Assembly: GCA_002917075.1 (NCBI GenBank)
Contig: NTMA01000020.1
Span: 1-64,000 of the forward strand
From: Hawksworthiomyces lignivorus
Lineage: Eukaryota; Ascomycota; Sordariomycetes; Ophiostomatales; Ophiostomataceae
Direction: 5' to 3'
DNA: 64,000 bases
Below are positions 1 to 10,930 of this stretch, piece by piece. The notes beneath the pieces were generated by a model. The model did no database searches and was not told the DNA's origin. It saw only the letters and a list, made by a program, of their open reading frames with translations. How positions within the stretch are numbered: position 1 is the stretch's first letter; the number at the start of each line of letters is the position of its first letter. The position numbers were made by a program, and so were the translations under genes.

Positions 1-62
1 TTTTTTTTTTTCGAGTAGAGATACAAGAGACAGCAAAGATTGACATATGATTGTGCGGACAG

Positions 63-956
63 TTCTTTGTCCTCCTCTGGGACGAGCTAGAGACGCGCGC
101 CAAGGCCGCCGAGGACCACAGCACCCCCCTGGACGGCGGCCTGAGCACGAGCCAGGTGCTGCAGCGCACGTCGTCGGCTCTGAGCAGCGGCAGCGGCGGC
201 AGAGGCGACGGCAAGGCCGACGGCAGCGGCGCCAGCGGCGTCCTGTTCGACGAGACCATCGCGTCGTTCAGCCGGCACCGCCAGACGGCGCAGGAGTTCC
301 TCGTGACCACGCTGGCCGACGCCAACCGCAAGGCGTTCCGGCCGTACGTGCTGCGGACGCACTGGACGCCGGTCGGGGGCGAAGCGGCAGCAGCGGCACC
401 CCAGGTCGACGGGACCTCGTCGTCCCCTTCGTCTTCTGTAGCCGCTGTCGCAGCTGTCGATCCGGCCGACCTCGCCATCACGGCCGAGCTCGACGAGCCG
501 CTGCGCGTGCTGCGGCGCAACTTTTCCTTCCTGGCGCGCGCCCTCGGCACGGCGCCGCTGCGCCGGACCGCCCGCGGCGCCCTCGAGAAGCTGCAGGACC
601 TGCTATGGGGCGAGGTGCTGCTGGCCCAGCGCTTCACGGCGCTCGGCGCCGCCCAGCTCGCCCGCGACGTCGCCGCCGTTGCCGCCGTTGCCGAGCAGCT
701 CGTGCCCCGCAGCAGCGCCGCGCTTGAGGGCCTGCGTGAGGGCGTGCGCCTGCTGAACCTGCCGGTGGCGTCGGCCGCGCCATCGCCGTCGTCGGATGCT
801 GCCGCGAAGCCCGCCCTCACCCTGCGGCAGGCGAGCGACCGCGTGTTCACCGACAACGCCGAGGCCAAGAAGGTGCTCCAGGAGCTGGGGCTGACGACGC
901 TGACGCCGGCTACCGCGCGGCTGATCCTGCAGCGGCGGGTCGAGAACAGCGACTGA
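63..956 (+). CDS. RINT-1/TIP20 family vesicle-tethering protein, C-terminal exon (5' partial)
   Basis: This is the last exon of a gene entering from the left. The frame is closed upstream by TGA at 48-50, and a CAG acceptor at 60-62 lets the exon open at 63 in frame. It gives about 297 residues, starting FFVLLWDELETRAK and ending LILQRRVENSD. The repeated basic, Leu-rich helices (FSFLARALGTAPLRR, LQDLLWGEVLLAQRFTALGA) and the tail (LTLRQASDRVFTDNAEAKKV) are what I know from fungal RINT-1/TIP20 proteins. These are subunits of the Dsl1/NRZ complex, which tethers Golgi-to-ER COPI vesicles at the ER. Low-complexity Ser/Gly/Ala insertions near residues 45-75 and 115-140 look like loops. The family call rests on recalled similarity; the N-terminal part is outside the window. 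Confidence 0.75.
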   Translation, partial: FFVLLWDELETRAKAAEDHSTPLDGGLSTSQVLQRTSSALSSGSGGRGDGKADGSGASGVLFDETIASFSRHRQTAQEFLVTTLADANRKAFRPYVLRTHWTPVGGEAAAAAPQVDGTSSSPSSSVAAVAAVDPADLAITAELDEPLRVLRRNFSFLARALGTAPLRRTARGALEKLQDLLWGEVLLAQRFTALGAAQLARDVAAVAAVAEQLVPRSSAALEGLREGVRLLNLPVASAAPSPSSDAAAKPALTLRQASDRVFTDNAEAKKVLQELGLTTLTPATARLILQRRVENSD

Positions 957-1366
957 TTCCTTTTTGCGCATTGGCCCCCCTCCATGATGATGAAAACAAG
1001 TTTGTATTATTTTTTTATGGGTTCCTGGCTTTGTTCCGTGTGTTGAAGCTGTATTACAAACCTAGGCTAGGAAGGGAAAAATTCCACGGGATGCAAAGAA
1101 CGCATGAGACGTGGAGACATACATGCATCATATCTATATAATAGACGAAAAGCGAAATAAAAGAAAAAGGAAATCACAAAATTACGCCACAAGTGCAGTA
1201 AAAAAAAAACCATCAAACCCCTTCAACCACCTGTATTTTTCCCCCCTTGTCTATGATCCCGTCCGCTCTAGGAGCTGAGAAACGACGCTTGAAGAAAAAA
1301 GAAAAATCCTTGCGTGACAAGCCTGCTCCGCCTTTCTTTTCTTCCCTTCCCCTAGGACCTTTCCTC
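957..1366. other. intergenic region between convergent genes
   Basis: The flanking genes converge here, so this stretch should hold both 3' untranslated regions and polyadenylation signals. It is AT-rich with A and T runs (for example near 1200). I see no further gene. Confidence 0.6.
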
Positions 1367-2400
1367 TCAGTTGATCGCCCGCATGGTGAACTCGACGACG
1401 GCAAAGGTGCCGGCACTGACGGGCATGGCGCGCAAGAGGGTGGGGACGAGGCCGCGCCAGAAGCCGGCGAAGCCCTCGGCGCGCCAGGTCTGGGCGAAGC
1501 AGTCGCGCATGGTCTTGTAGCGCTGGGCGGCGGGGTCGAGGGCGTCGGTCTGCATCTTGCTCTTGACGACGTCAAAGGGGTAGGAGGCGAGCCAGAGGGC
1601 CTCGCCGGCGAGGCCGCCGTAGAAGGCGATCTTGTAGGCGGGGACCTGCTTGCGGTCGCCGGCGTGGTTGCGGGCGGCGTCGGCGTTCATGAGCCACTCA
1701 AAGGTCAGGAACCACACGCCGTAGGCCTGGGCCTCGCGCAGCACGGTGACGGCCTGGCCGCGGAACAGGCCGTGCCCCACGCCGCCGCCCTGGCGCACCA
1801 GCTGGCGCACGCAGTCCAGCGGGCCCGCGTACAGCCGCTCGGCGGCCGAGTGCGGCTGTGTCTGCAGGCGGATGCGCACGTGCTCAATGGGGCCCGACAG
1901 CGGCGAGTTGGCCACGCCCGCAAACGCGCCCGCCGCGTAGTACTGCCCATACGACAGGTCCGCCTTGCCGCCGCCGCTGCCCGCCTTGGCCTTGTTGGCC
2001 GCCTCGAACCAGCGCCGCGCCTGGTGGAAGGCGCCAAACTGCACCGACACGCAGGCGCCGATGCCCAGCAGCGGCGTCAGGGTGCCCTTGTAGAAGGCGA
2101 GGGGTCCCTCGTTGCGCCAGACCGACGTGGCGGCGGCGAAGGCGTTGGGGTAGGCGTTGGAGGTCTGCAGGCGGACCTTGATAATGTCAAAGGGCTGGCC
2201 TACGTTGCGTCCCTGTTAGGATATTGACTCACTCTCTCCGTTCTATCTCTGCTCTGGAGGGGAGGGCAGAGGAGGGTGGAAGGAAAAGGAGGGGCTCAAC
2301 ACATACCGAGGAGCACCTGGGCCACACCGCCCGCGGCACCAGCAAAGAGATCCTTGGCCGTCTGCAGGGCATTGCCCTCGACAGGCTGGTCGCCAGCCAT
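1367..2400 (-). CDS. mitochondrial carrier (SLC25), YMC1/carnitine-carrier-like
   Basis: Two exons on the minus strand: 2400-2307 and 2199-1367, 308 residues. The intron has donor GTATGT and acceptor GTAG; this acceptor restores the conserved GQPFDIIKVRLQT, whereas an upstream CAG would shift the frame. Three SLC25 repeats are visible: signature 1 PFDIIKVRLQT near residue 34, signature 2 PIEHVRIRLQTQ in the middle, and signature 3 YPFDVVKSKMQTD in the C-terminal third, each fitting PX(D/E)XX(K/R). The PIEHVRIRLQTQ and YPFDVVKSKMQTD wording is closest to the fungal Ymc1/Ymc2 and carnitine/acylcarnitine group of the mitochondrial inner membrane. The exact substrate cannot be read from sequence. 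Length is normal for the family. Confidence 0.9.
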
Positions 2401-3543
2401 GGCGAAAGAGTGAGATTGAAAGCGAAAAGAGGGAACGGCGACGATGGAGAGAAATTTCGAGGTCTGTCAAGGGTCTGCTGCTGGATGGGGTTCAAGAGCG
2501 TGTCGTCGCCTCAATGTCCCACGCAAGCGCTCTTGCACCTCGGCCTGTGCGTGCTGCTCTGCCCAATTTTGATAAGAGAAAATGAGTTTATCCCACAGAT
2601 CGTCCTTCTTTCCGCTTTTCTCAATTAACGGGATAAATTGTCGTATTCACTACGAAAACAGGCGCGACAGCAGCAGCTTGAAGCTAAAAACAAAATCTTC
2701 GACCCAACGTTTTTGGTCCACGCGTAGATGAATAATACTTTATCTTGTGCGATAATGATGCAAAAAAAGTTCCAGAGCTCCTCCGACCGGCGAATTTGCA
2801 TCTAGCTAGAGGTAATCGGAGGGAGATAATAGGGCAATCCGACAACCAGGCACAGGGGCTCTCTCCCCCTCTGCTCCAGGCCAGCCTTGCCGCTTATAGC
2901 GATAGCTGGTCGCCGTTCTATAGCTGCGGGTCAGCTCCACACTGTGTGACTGCGTAAGATTGCGTGCTCAGCTCTACGCAAAGCCGTCATCCGCCGTCAT
3001 CGGACCTGGGCGGGTTGGTCGAAAGAACAACTACAAAAATTGAGTCCACAAGAACCAGAAGAATGGCATCCAGTTGCATCGAAAATAGAGACTTATACTC
3101 CATATTCTTAATACGTTCAGGTATTTCACATGAGTCGAGAACCTATCTCAGGCTGCCTCAAGTCGTCCGGGCCCCTCTCTCGGACGAAACCGGTGGCAGT
3201 CCGTTACCTCTCTTGTCTACATGATCCTAAGTTGGCTGGTGTGTTGTGTACAATCCTATTAATAGTACGAGATTTGTCGCGCTCGCCTGGTTCATAAGCC
3301 TCTTCGAACGAAAATCCTCATCCTGTTACCGCTTTTAATTTAATTGGTCAAATAGATGAACCTCTTTTGCTCGCACAAGTATCAAGTATTATTACTCCCT
3401 ATGTTAAAGAGACAAAACCCCTCGCTACAAAGGCGACCATACAAAGCTGCTCGCCAGCCAGAAGAAACTACAGCCAGAACTACGTGATGCTAGCGCCGTT
3501 AAGTTGTGAACTTAGCTTTACAAAGAATACCACGAGGTTCTCT
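2401..3543. other. intergenic, promoter of carrier gene plus unassigned sequence
   Basis: The part next to 2400 is pyrimidine-rich on the carrier strand and should be its promoter and 5' UTR. Beyond that only short frames without family features occur. No gene is called. Confidence 0.5.
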
Positions 3544-6500
3544 CTACACTAGATACAAATACATGTTTTTCTCTGGCTTGTACTCCATCCATGCAAACTC
3601 AGCCGATATGGTAGCCTTCTTCAGTTTGGCCACAGCCAGACGCTCTTCGTCTTGGGATTTCACCAGATAGCCCGTAGCCTTTTTCAGATCCTGTCCAGTC
3701 TTGATACATATTTTAGCGGCTTTTTCCAGTTCTGGATTGTTGCACGCCAGACTCCAGCCTTGCCCATTGCTTGGACGTAACCACGTCTGCACTTGTTTCC
3801 ACTTTGTCGCTAGTGTCACCCATTTAGTTAAAGCTGTCTTCCACCTTTCCGCCCACTTTTCAACCTCTTCTTTGGTGTTTGTAAGACTCTTCTGCGATTC
3901 CAAACCCCCCCCCGATTCCAGGAAAGATGCTAGCAATTCGTTTTCGGCAATCCAAAGACTATTTTCGACTATCTCCAATTCTCTGCATGTCGGTTCAACA
4001 TCAACGGTCCAGATTAGATAGGTTTTCTTTACCCATTCTCCCACTCGCTGTGCCCATCTTTCGCTGATAGATTGTAGGTCGGTCTGGGGTGCTTGAAGCT
4101 TCTTGTCTAGAATGTGCATCTCCGGCGTCCAGCGACCATTCAAACATATCCCTGCTGCCGTGTCCCATCTTTCAGTAGCTATTTCAAGCTTTTGATTAAA
4201 TTCTTGTAGCTCCTTCTCAGCTTGAACTAGCTCCTCTTTAAGGCCTGCGATTGACTCATCCACATTGTCGTGGACAGGGCCTCCTCGTTCCTGGTGTTCC
4301 TGAATCAGTCTACCTTTGTCATTTTTGCTTGCGAGCTCTTTAGCGGTTTGAGTCCGTATAAATTCACTGTTTCGGAGATTGGCAGCAGTCGACCGAAATT
4401 TCCGGAGAGCGATGATCGAGTCTCGAGCTTCCTGTCGGCGACCGTAAAATGATTCTGCTATTTCCATAACAGCTAAATGCTCTTTGATCGCAGCATCAAT
4501 CGGCTCTGCCCATCGAGGAGCTTCATTTCGCTGGAGCCAGAAGGTATCCTTCCATCTTTTTAACTCGGCACGCCAGTTTTTCACTGCTTCATTTAGTCTG
4601 TCATGTGCTAACTGTAACTCGTTGGCGCAGCGAGTCACATTGCATTCCTTCCTAATCCAGTCGTTGGCTCTGCTATCAATATTCTTGTGGGTTTGAGATG
4701 CGATATTCTGGTTCATCCAGTCCTGCAATGCCTCACCGTCCATTATACCGTGTGTGTAACAATCTCCGATGACTTCGAGGTCGAGCCGCTGACTGGAAGA
4801 GCCATCCAATATGCCTGGCTCTAGGCCGACACAACTAGAACCATCTGATCTGAGGATAAAGGGTGTTTTCCCTCCGAATATAACATAAAGATCGTCATTA
4901 GCGCGCATCTTGACTGGCCCAAGTCCAATATACCCGTTCTTTGTGATAAACAACCTGCGACGGAATGTCGCTACCCGAACAGCGTTGTCGATGTTCTTGA
5001 ACTTTCTAACGTCATTCCCCCCGTTTTGGGGGAATCTGTGGAGATGAAGATCTTCGCCTTCAAATCTTAGACGTGGCCATCTGTCTGCAAACCAAGCAGA
5101 AACTATCTCCTGGTCTTCAACACAGATACGGCGATATATTTGATCTTCTTCGTAGCCCATTTGAATCAAGTCCCCACAGATAGTCCTTTGAAAGGCTTCT
5201 GTCAAAGTGCATCCGGTGATTTTGTCGTAGCCTACCTTTTGGAAGTGCGCGGAAACGAGATTACCCCATGACTCAATAACAGAAACTGAGAGATCATCTG
5301 AAAAATTGGGATCTCCAACAACCTCAACCTTATCCACCCATAATCCTGGTATAGATATGAGCCCAAATCCGTGATCCCGCAAGCATACGGCTCTGCCGTC
5401 AGTGAGGCAGAACTCTTCGATGGCTTTGTAGCGACCTTTGTAAGTGGAATGAAAATATGGATCGAGCCTTTCTTTCCACCACTTTCCCAGAATTGCATCA
5501 TAGACGCTTGGATCATCGAATTGTAGGGTTGTATTGTTCATTTCGTTGTAGGCTGTAAGAGCATCTTTGAGGTATGTACAAATGGCTGACCCTTCATCTG
5601 ATGCCTTCTTTTGAACATAGACCTCATATTGACAAGAGGCGTTATAGTGCTCTGTGTTTCCTAATCGGATGATGTCGATATTGCTAAACCCGCTACTCCA
5701 ATCTGGCGCCCAAGATGGAAGTCTAGAACTAAACTTTGTGCTTGGCTCTCCTGTCAACGCAGCTAGAGATTTCGTCTTCCTTATGATGCCCAGAATGGCG
5801 TTCTGAAAAGTTTCGGTGTCGGGTATAGAGTAGTTGGGCTCAATCGTTTGATCCCGATCGAGTGCTAGTAAAGCGTACACCTTGTCCCGGTTGTCCGTTG
5901 CCTTCCGTCCACTAAAACGTCGTAGAAGCGACAAAAGACTGATCTTGTCGCCTTTTCGCCAACTATCTCTCATAACCTGAATTTCTAGGATCTTTTGGGA
6001 GAAACCGTCGAGAACCTTGCCATATTCGGATGCTAAGTGCGACGACATGGCTATATGTGCGTTTGCTGCTGCAACCAATAACTCCCAGGGCGCAGCTACT
6101 GGACCGTAGATTACCTTCACCTTCTCCGGAAGAACGATTTCTTGGATAACCCATACCCGATGCCACCACGGACGGAAGTGTAACATCAACCGTAATGTCT
6201 CGAAAAGGTTTCGTTGATACTTTGTATCAGCGTACGGCAGATGATCACCGTAGAATGGGAGTAGATCAGAGCGCTGAGCCATAAGACTCAAAAAGCAGAA
6301 AAGATCCATGGTATAATTGACATCAGATTCCTCTCGTGATTGAGCGCAGTGAGATAAGAAGTGCCTAATTTGGCTTTCGCTACTCCCGAGATTGCCGAGA
6401 AGTATGGTTGAGGCGCAAAACTCTGTGTGTGGCTTGGATTCGGATGGACTAGTAAAGTCAGGACTGAGAGCTTCACCAAGGTCAACAATAACTTCCTCGC

Positions 6501-6933
6501 ATGATGCAAAGATGTCGAACATGAGTCGAACTTGTTGAGCTCTTTCTGCAAGGTCTGCCTGATTAATACACACTGCATCAATCCAAAGTGATATCCCCTC
6601 GTAAGCAGAGATATTTCGAATCCGTCGGAGCGCAGACTCGAGGTTGGCAGTGATGCTATACCGGATCGGATCCACACGGCCTTTTTTGGATATGTACACA
6701 TATCGAGTGTGAGTTGTTGAGCCCCATGCATATGAAAGGGCTTTATATTGAGGTCGTTGGTCCAGAGAAGCTGAAAAGAGCTCCAAGCAGAGTGTTTCGG
6801 GATACTTTGAGTGTGAATATAGCCTGACTAAACGAATCTGGTTGAAGCACAATGGAGAATAGTGGCATGCAGCCAAACCTCTAGGCGCCATATTGGCACC
6901 TTGCAAGATTGAGCTCCAAAAAAAAAAACGCAT
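3544..6933 (-). CDS. HET-domain protein with long Trp-rich helical C-terminus
   Basis: A single-exon frame of 1129 residues. The N-terminal half carries the heterokaryon-incompatibility (HET) domain: QIRLVRLYS near 32-40, YKALSYAWG at 63-71, and LWIDAVCINQADLAERAQQV at about 116-135, followed by the usual distal blocks (RPWWHRVWVIQEI, ATDNRDKVYALLALD). HET domains trigger regulated cell death on contact with genetically different hyphae. The C-terminal third (about 770-1110) is charged, helical and studded with Trp at roughly regular intervals (AERW, TKW, ATKW, RVGEW), which suggests coiled-coil or helical repeats. The start may be Met15 (position 6891), since the first residues come from a homopolymer-coded FFF and family N-termini begin close to the YSPLC...QIRL block. 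The effector mechanism and recognition partner are unknown. Confidence 0.9.
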   Translation of the reverse strand: MRFFFWSSILQGANMAPRGLAACHYSPLCFNQIRLVRLYSHSKYPETLCLELFSASLDQRPQYKALSYAWGSTTHTRYVYISKKGRVDPIRYSITANLESALRRIRNISAYEGISLWIDAVCINQADLAERAQQVRLMFDIFASCEEVIVDLGEALSPDFTSPSESKPHTEFCASTILLGNLGSSESQIRHFLSHCAQSREESDVNYTMDLFCFLSLMAQRSDLLPFYGDHLPYADTKYQRNLFETLRLMLHFRPWWHRVWVIQEIVLPEKVKVIYGPVAAPWELLVAAANAHIAMSSHLASEYGKVLDGFSQKILEIQVMRDSWRKGDKISLLSLLRRFSGRKATDNRDKVYALLALDRDQTIEPNYSIPDTETFQNAILGIIRKTKSLAALTGEPSTKFSSRLPSWAPDWSSGFSNIDIIRLGNTEHYNASCQYEVYVQKKASDEGSAICTYLKDALTAYNEMNNTTLQFDDPSVYDAILGKWWKERLDPYFHSTYKGRYKAIEEFCLTDGRAVCLRDHGFGLISIPGLWVDKVEVVGDPNFSDDLSVSVIESWGNLVSAHFQKVGYDKITGCTLTEAFQRTICGDLIQMGYEEDQIYRRICVEDQEIVSAWFADRWPRLRFEGEDLHLHRFPQNGGNDVRKFKNIDNAVRVATFRRRLFITKNGYIGLGPVKMRANDDLYVIFGGKTPFILRSDGSSCVGLEPGILDGSSSQRLDLEVIGDCYTHGIMDGEALQDWMNQNIASQTHKNIDSRANDWIRKECNVTRCANELQLAHDRLNEAVKNWRAELKRWKDTFWLQRNEAPRWAEPIDAAIKEHLAVMEIAESFYGRRQEARDSIIALRKFRSTAANLRNSEFIRTQTAKELASKNDKGRLIQEHQERGGPVHDNVDESIAGLKEELVQAEKELQEFNQKLEIATERWDTAAGICLNGRWTPEMHILDKKLQAPQTDLQSISERWAQRVGEWVKKTYLIWTVDVEPTCRELEIVENSLWIAENELLASFLESGGGLESQKSLTNTKEEVEKWAERWKTALTKWVTLATKWKQVQTWLRPSNGQGWSLACNNPELEKAAKICIKTGQDLKKATGYLVKSQDEERLAVAKLKKATISAEFAWMEYKPEKNMYLYLV

Positions 6934-7120
6934 GCGACACTTGATGCTGAGAACGAGAGTATAACAGTCTACATTTCAATCATAAATGAGAGAAAAGAAG
7001 AGGAAGATGCCAGAACGCGAACACATCGGCATTTTATTCTGGTGACCTTGCTGCGCCTCGGTGTTAAGTCACTTTCTAACCCAGTTGCTGTTTTATGCTC
7101 ACTATTTTGTCTTTCTTGGC
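6934..7120. promoter_or_regulatory. upstream region of HET gene
   Basis: This AT-rich stretch separates the HET gene start from the transposon debris and is the only room for its promoter. No specific element is recognised. Confidence 0.35.
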
Positions 7121-7174
7121 CAGTGGTTTACATATCTATTAAGCAACTGTTTGGAATAGGTATGTAAACCACTG
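7121..7174. repeat. inverted repeat, 20-bp arms with 14-nt loop
   Basis: CAGTGGTTTACATATCTATT at 7121-7140 is matched on the other strand by 7155-7174 with one mismatch. The sequence lies just beyond the 3' end of the Tc1/mariner remnant and probably marks a subterminal or terminal inverted repeat of that or another element. The adjoining CACTGTACCAGTACA recurs near 53231. Confidence 0.7.
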
Positions 7175-7489
7175 TACCAGTACAAAAAGGAGCAATCCCC
7201 TTGAACACATGTAACAGTACTTTATAACGATTCTTCCGACATCACTGGCCGCAGCCAGATTTGGTGCGTTGGCAGGTTGTAATTGGCAGCCTTAAATTAC
7301 GTACGATTGGCTACATTCGGGTTTTGGTACAAGGTGGTTTGGCCTGGCCAGATATTAGCGACCCCCTTACCAGGCACATAGCCACTTTGCCACAAAACAT
7401 CACCAGAGGTCATATTTCCTTATTTTTCCTAGGAAAAGTACTGTACACTTGCCGAGTAGAGAACCACATTAATACCAAAGCACCTTGCC

Positions 7490-7862
7490 TAGAATCTAGT
7501 GATGCTGCCATCGCACCAATACAGCCAGCAGCTTCAGCGGCAAAAGGTCTAATTCATGCTGCCAGAAGGCGGCAGGCAAGGCACCCCAAGCGTCCTGAAT
7601 CCGTTCTGGAAGCGCTTCTCGGCTGACTTTCCTATCGTCAACAAGGTGGTAGGACACATAATTTTCATCCAGCCCCAACAGTTCTTATTGGGGTTTAAAT
7701 CAGGGCTTACAGGAGGCCGGACAAAGTACAGGGACCCCACGGCTTATGATATCTTCAGTAGCAGCCCTCTGTGAGTGTGTTGGCGCGTTATCATGCATGA
7801 AAACAGGTGCTACACCGTCCCCTTCGCGAGTAAATTAAACCTAACGATCAAACCCAAGGATA
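7490..7862 (-). pseudogene. Tc1/mariner transposase remnant
   Basis: On the minus strand, spread over shifted frames, are the hallmarks of a Tc1/mariner DDE transposase: VFMHDNAPTHSQRAATEDI (second catalytic Asp region, around 7830-7780), then PPVSPDLNPNKNCWGWMK (third catalytic region, around 7720-7670), then RIQDAWGALPAAFW towards the C-terminus. At least two frame changes and loss of the N-terminal half make it non-functional. It is related to, but clearly different from, the better preserved element at 47.3-48.4 kb. Confidence 0.8.
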
Positions 7863-7999
7863 ATATGCTCACGATGGGCCTATCCTACGACGCAACCCAG
7901 GATTTTTGCTAGAAGATGCCAGGGCCTTTGCCACTTACCCCAGAAAAAAAAAACCCCTAGAAGAGTCAGCCGATTGGCTTCCTACCTCAGGAGAAAACA

Positions 8000-9668
8000 T
8001 AGGAACAATCGATTCGATCCGGTGTCTAACCATGCTGGCATCATTTCTTTTGCTACGGCCGAAAATGTACGTTGTGTCGGCGCTGCATGCTCTCTGCTGT
8101 CTGCGATCTGACCCAGTTTGCAGAATTTTATGCATGACGAAGTTTATGAATATGTTAAAAACAATGTACGTGAATGAGTCTCCTGGCCTCTACCTGAGGG
8201 AGTTCCATTTTCGCAAGTCAAAGATTGTATTCTATTCTAACTGAGCGGCAAACACCAGATGTCAATTCCCAAGCTTGCCTATGCCTATCGCTTTGGCACA
8301 ATGGGAGGGCCGCGGTTCCCAGAGGCTATGGCCGCGCACATCAACGAATACTTTAGGCCCCTTGCGCCGGTCGGCACCCGAGATATCATCACGGCGGCTG
8401 GCCTGACTGCCATACACGAACTCATCGGACACAGTCTCGCCGATCCCGGTGATGGTATTCTTGTCAGCGGTCCGGTATACGGCCGCTTCGAGCCAGAATT
8501 TGGCAATACGTCCGGCCTCCACATTGTCTATGCCAACATGGACGGAATAGACCCGTTCACAACGGCTGCTGTCCCCAAGTACCAAGAAGCACTCGAAGCA
8601 TCGGAGAAAAATGGGGTGCGCATGAAAGCTGTGCTTATCGTGAACCCTCATAACCCTTTAGGCAGGATTATCATGCTCCGACTCTTAACTCCTTTTTGAG
8701 CGACTGTCTGACTTGAATCATGTATGGCGCACATGCCCTGCTGCAACACTGGAAGCGTTGATGGCACTTTGTGAGAAAAACGATTTGCATCTCGTCAGCG
8801 ACGAGGTCTATGCCCTCTCCACCTGTGGTGACGATTTTGTGTCTGTGCTGTCCATTGACTATCGCGGACTCATCGACAAAAACCGCGTGCATGTATTGTA
8901 CGGCATGAGCAAGGCACGGGCATCCCTAAAACATGCAATTATTTTTTTAAGCCTTTTCCAAGACGCATAGGCGCAGGACTTTGCAGCTGCTGGGCTGCGA
9001 TTAGACTGCCTTGTCACCCGCAATGTCCTAGTGTGCAAAGCAGTGGCGTGCAATATGCGATTCCATAACCCCTCTGGCATCTCTGTTGCCGTCGGCACAA
9101 AAATACTAGAGGATAAAGAACTTGTCTCGTCTTTTATGAAGCTGTCTCGGGAGCGGCTCCAGGCGAGCAGGGAGTACACAATGAAGGTGCTAGACAGCGC
9201 CGGCGTCAAATACGAAAAGGCGTAAGTGCATTCCTTGATAAGGGGGCTGCAGCGCGCCCAAACTGAATAGCAGTGCAGCAACTCCCAACCTCACATTTTT
9301 GCGCGCAGCAACGCGGGTTTCTTCCTATTTAGCGACCTGAGCCCGTGGCTCAGGGCCTTCGAATCTGGCGTAGAGGTGACTGAGCAGGAGGCAGAATTTG
9401 TTCTGGCCCAAAAGCTCCTAGATGCAGGAGTTGGCCTCCATCCGTGCTTTCGAGTTGTCTTCAGCCAGGAGAGGGAGATCCTCACAGAGGGTCTCAGACG
9501 GTAAGAAATTGGCCTACGTCGATGAGAGATTGATGAATGACGTACTGATTTATGTTTAGTCTTGTTGCCGTCCTGGAAGACGTAGATCGTAGTCGACAAG
9601 CCTCGCCAAATGTTAACGGCACGAAAAGGTCCCCTGAAAGGACTCTAAGCTCATCAAGATTACCCTAG
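8000..9668 (+). pseudogene. ACC-synthase-like PLP-dependent aminotransferase, probably broken
   Basis: Exons reconstructed from frame and splice signals: about 8000-8066, 8124-8165, 8259-8664, about 8728-8913, 8977-9221, 9309-9501 and 9560-9668. The joined fragments show class I/II aminotransferase blocks typical of 1-aminocyclopropane-1-carboxylate synthase-like proteins: AGIISFATAEN, FMHDEVYEYVKNN, GGPRFPEAMAAHIN, GILVSGPVYGRFE, NPHNPLG, LVSDEVYALS, YGMSK joined to DFAAAGLRL (the PLP lysine is in GMSK), RFHNPSG, NAGFFLFSDL. The intron 8914-8976 has a GC-AG boundary. The intron expected after NPHNPLGR has neither a GT donor (GATTAT) nor an AG acceptor at the expected point, and the N-terminal start is not found. 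Either this is a recent pseudogene or the sequence contains errors. Related fungal enzymes are not all true ACC synthases, so the reaction is unproven. Confidence 0.7.
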
Positions 9669-9744
9669 ACTAAATACAAAGCAGATGTAATAACGTAATG
9701 TCCGGAATAAAAGAGTTCGATCACACTACATTATCTTCATCTCT

Positions 9745-10016
9745 TTGTGTAAGGTCGACTGCTGTTATGATTCTGTCTTAGCGCAACCACTCAAGAAAGG
9801 CAGACAAAAACGGCAGAATGATTCCGGTTATAACGGCACCCAGGGCCATGCTCGCGCATTGCTTGAACTCTTAGCTGGCCAGAGACAAGACAATGTGAGT
9901 GGCTCAAAAAATCTAGACAATAAGTCTCTGGCTTGGAGAGTGCCTATGCAATCCAGGAGGACCAACGACGTCCCATTATCTTTGTTGGACACAGCTTAGG
10001 TGACATAGTCGTAAAA
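9745..10016 (+). pseudogene. fragment of alpha/beta-hydrolase (SesB/NLR-type N-terminal domain)
   Basis: GYNGTQGHARALLELLAGQR and, in another frame, RRPIIFVGHSLGDIVVK (about 9960-10015) are the hallmark stretches of the lipase-like domain at the N-terminus of many fungal NLR and ankyrin proteins. The nucleophile motif GHSLG is intact but the usual second Gly is Asp, and the frame ends at TAG right after. Nothing recognisable of a NACHT or repeat domain follows, so this is a remnant. Confidence 0.5.
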
Positions 10017-10930
10017 TAGGTGCGTTAGGACGACTAGTGAACGTCAGCGCGGCTCATCATTGGTAGACTGTGAGACTACCGGCATGCACTCCAGCCATGG
10101 TGTCTTCCGTCTGACGGCGCAACTTGACAGGCACTTTGGATTGCGAACGATGAGGCGGCATTCTGCACCATTACCGACACTTCCAAAAGGAATTCGTCTG
10201 TGTTCTCCCACTCTCCCATCCCTTCTTTAGCACAAATTGGATTTCGTGCATTTCAAACCTACCCCACAGAGCATGATTCGTGCATTTCCGGCACGCTGCA
10301 CAGGGGCGCCACAGCTGCTAAATGGTGGAGCTTGGCGACGGGCGATGCCTCTGTCGGCTTCCATGAGCCGCAAAGTCTTCTCGCCGACCCAATTGAATGA
10401 TCGACTTAATGCAGGTTACGACTATTGTGCTACTGAAAATTTAGACACCGACAACAGGAACGCGTATGCGTATGCTTATCGTCTGTTAGTTAGTGCTCCA
10501 CGAGCGCACGAACGATTTACTGATTGGTAGCTGGTATTATCTGTTGTTACGCTTGCGCGCACTCCCGCCAGGGATTTGAGTAGCTATCGCTGAAGCTTGG
10601 CGTCTCTCTTAAACTAAGCTTATTGTACTATCGGTCTGGTCGAGTCGCATCGACTACACGTGCCCCTGTTATTGACTGCTGTTTATGCGCTTAGACTGTT
10701 GTATCTTAGCATCCGTCGCATTTTTCTCTAGCGAAAACTTCTAAAAGCAGTAATTTGACATATGAGATATATGCTAGAGTAGAGCGTCCCCGATATGCGG
10801 AAGCCTGGAAGAATAAATACGGGCACGTCCTACCTGGTCCCAAGAGCTGGGGTTGACTGACTCAATTCCTCACTCAAGGCTTCTCAATTATCAAGTACGT
10901 GAGATCTGCTGCTTAGAGCTCGGCGCCGCC
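10017..10930. other. intergenic, with promoter of the phosphoesterase gene at its right end
   Basis: Only short frames with no family features. The last 150 bases include an AT-rich stretch (AATAAATAC near 10813) that may be the core promoter of the downstream gene. Confidence 0.4.

Noticed and set aside
1247..2227. Plus-strand open frame of 326 codons
   Set aside because: Antisense to the mitochondrial carrier whose three signatures are unambiguous.
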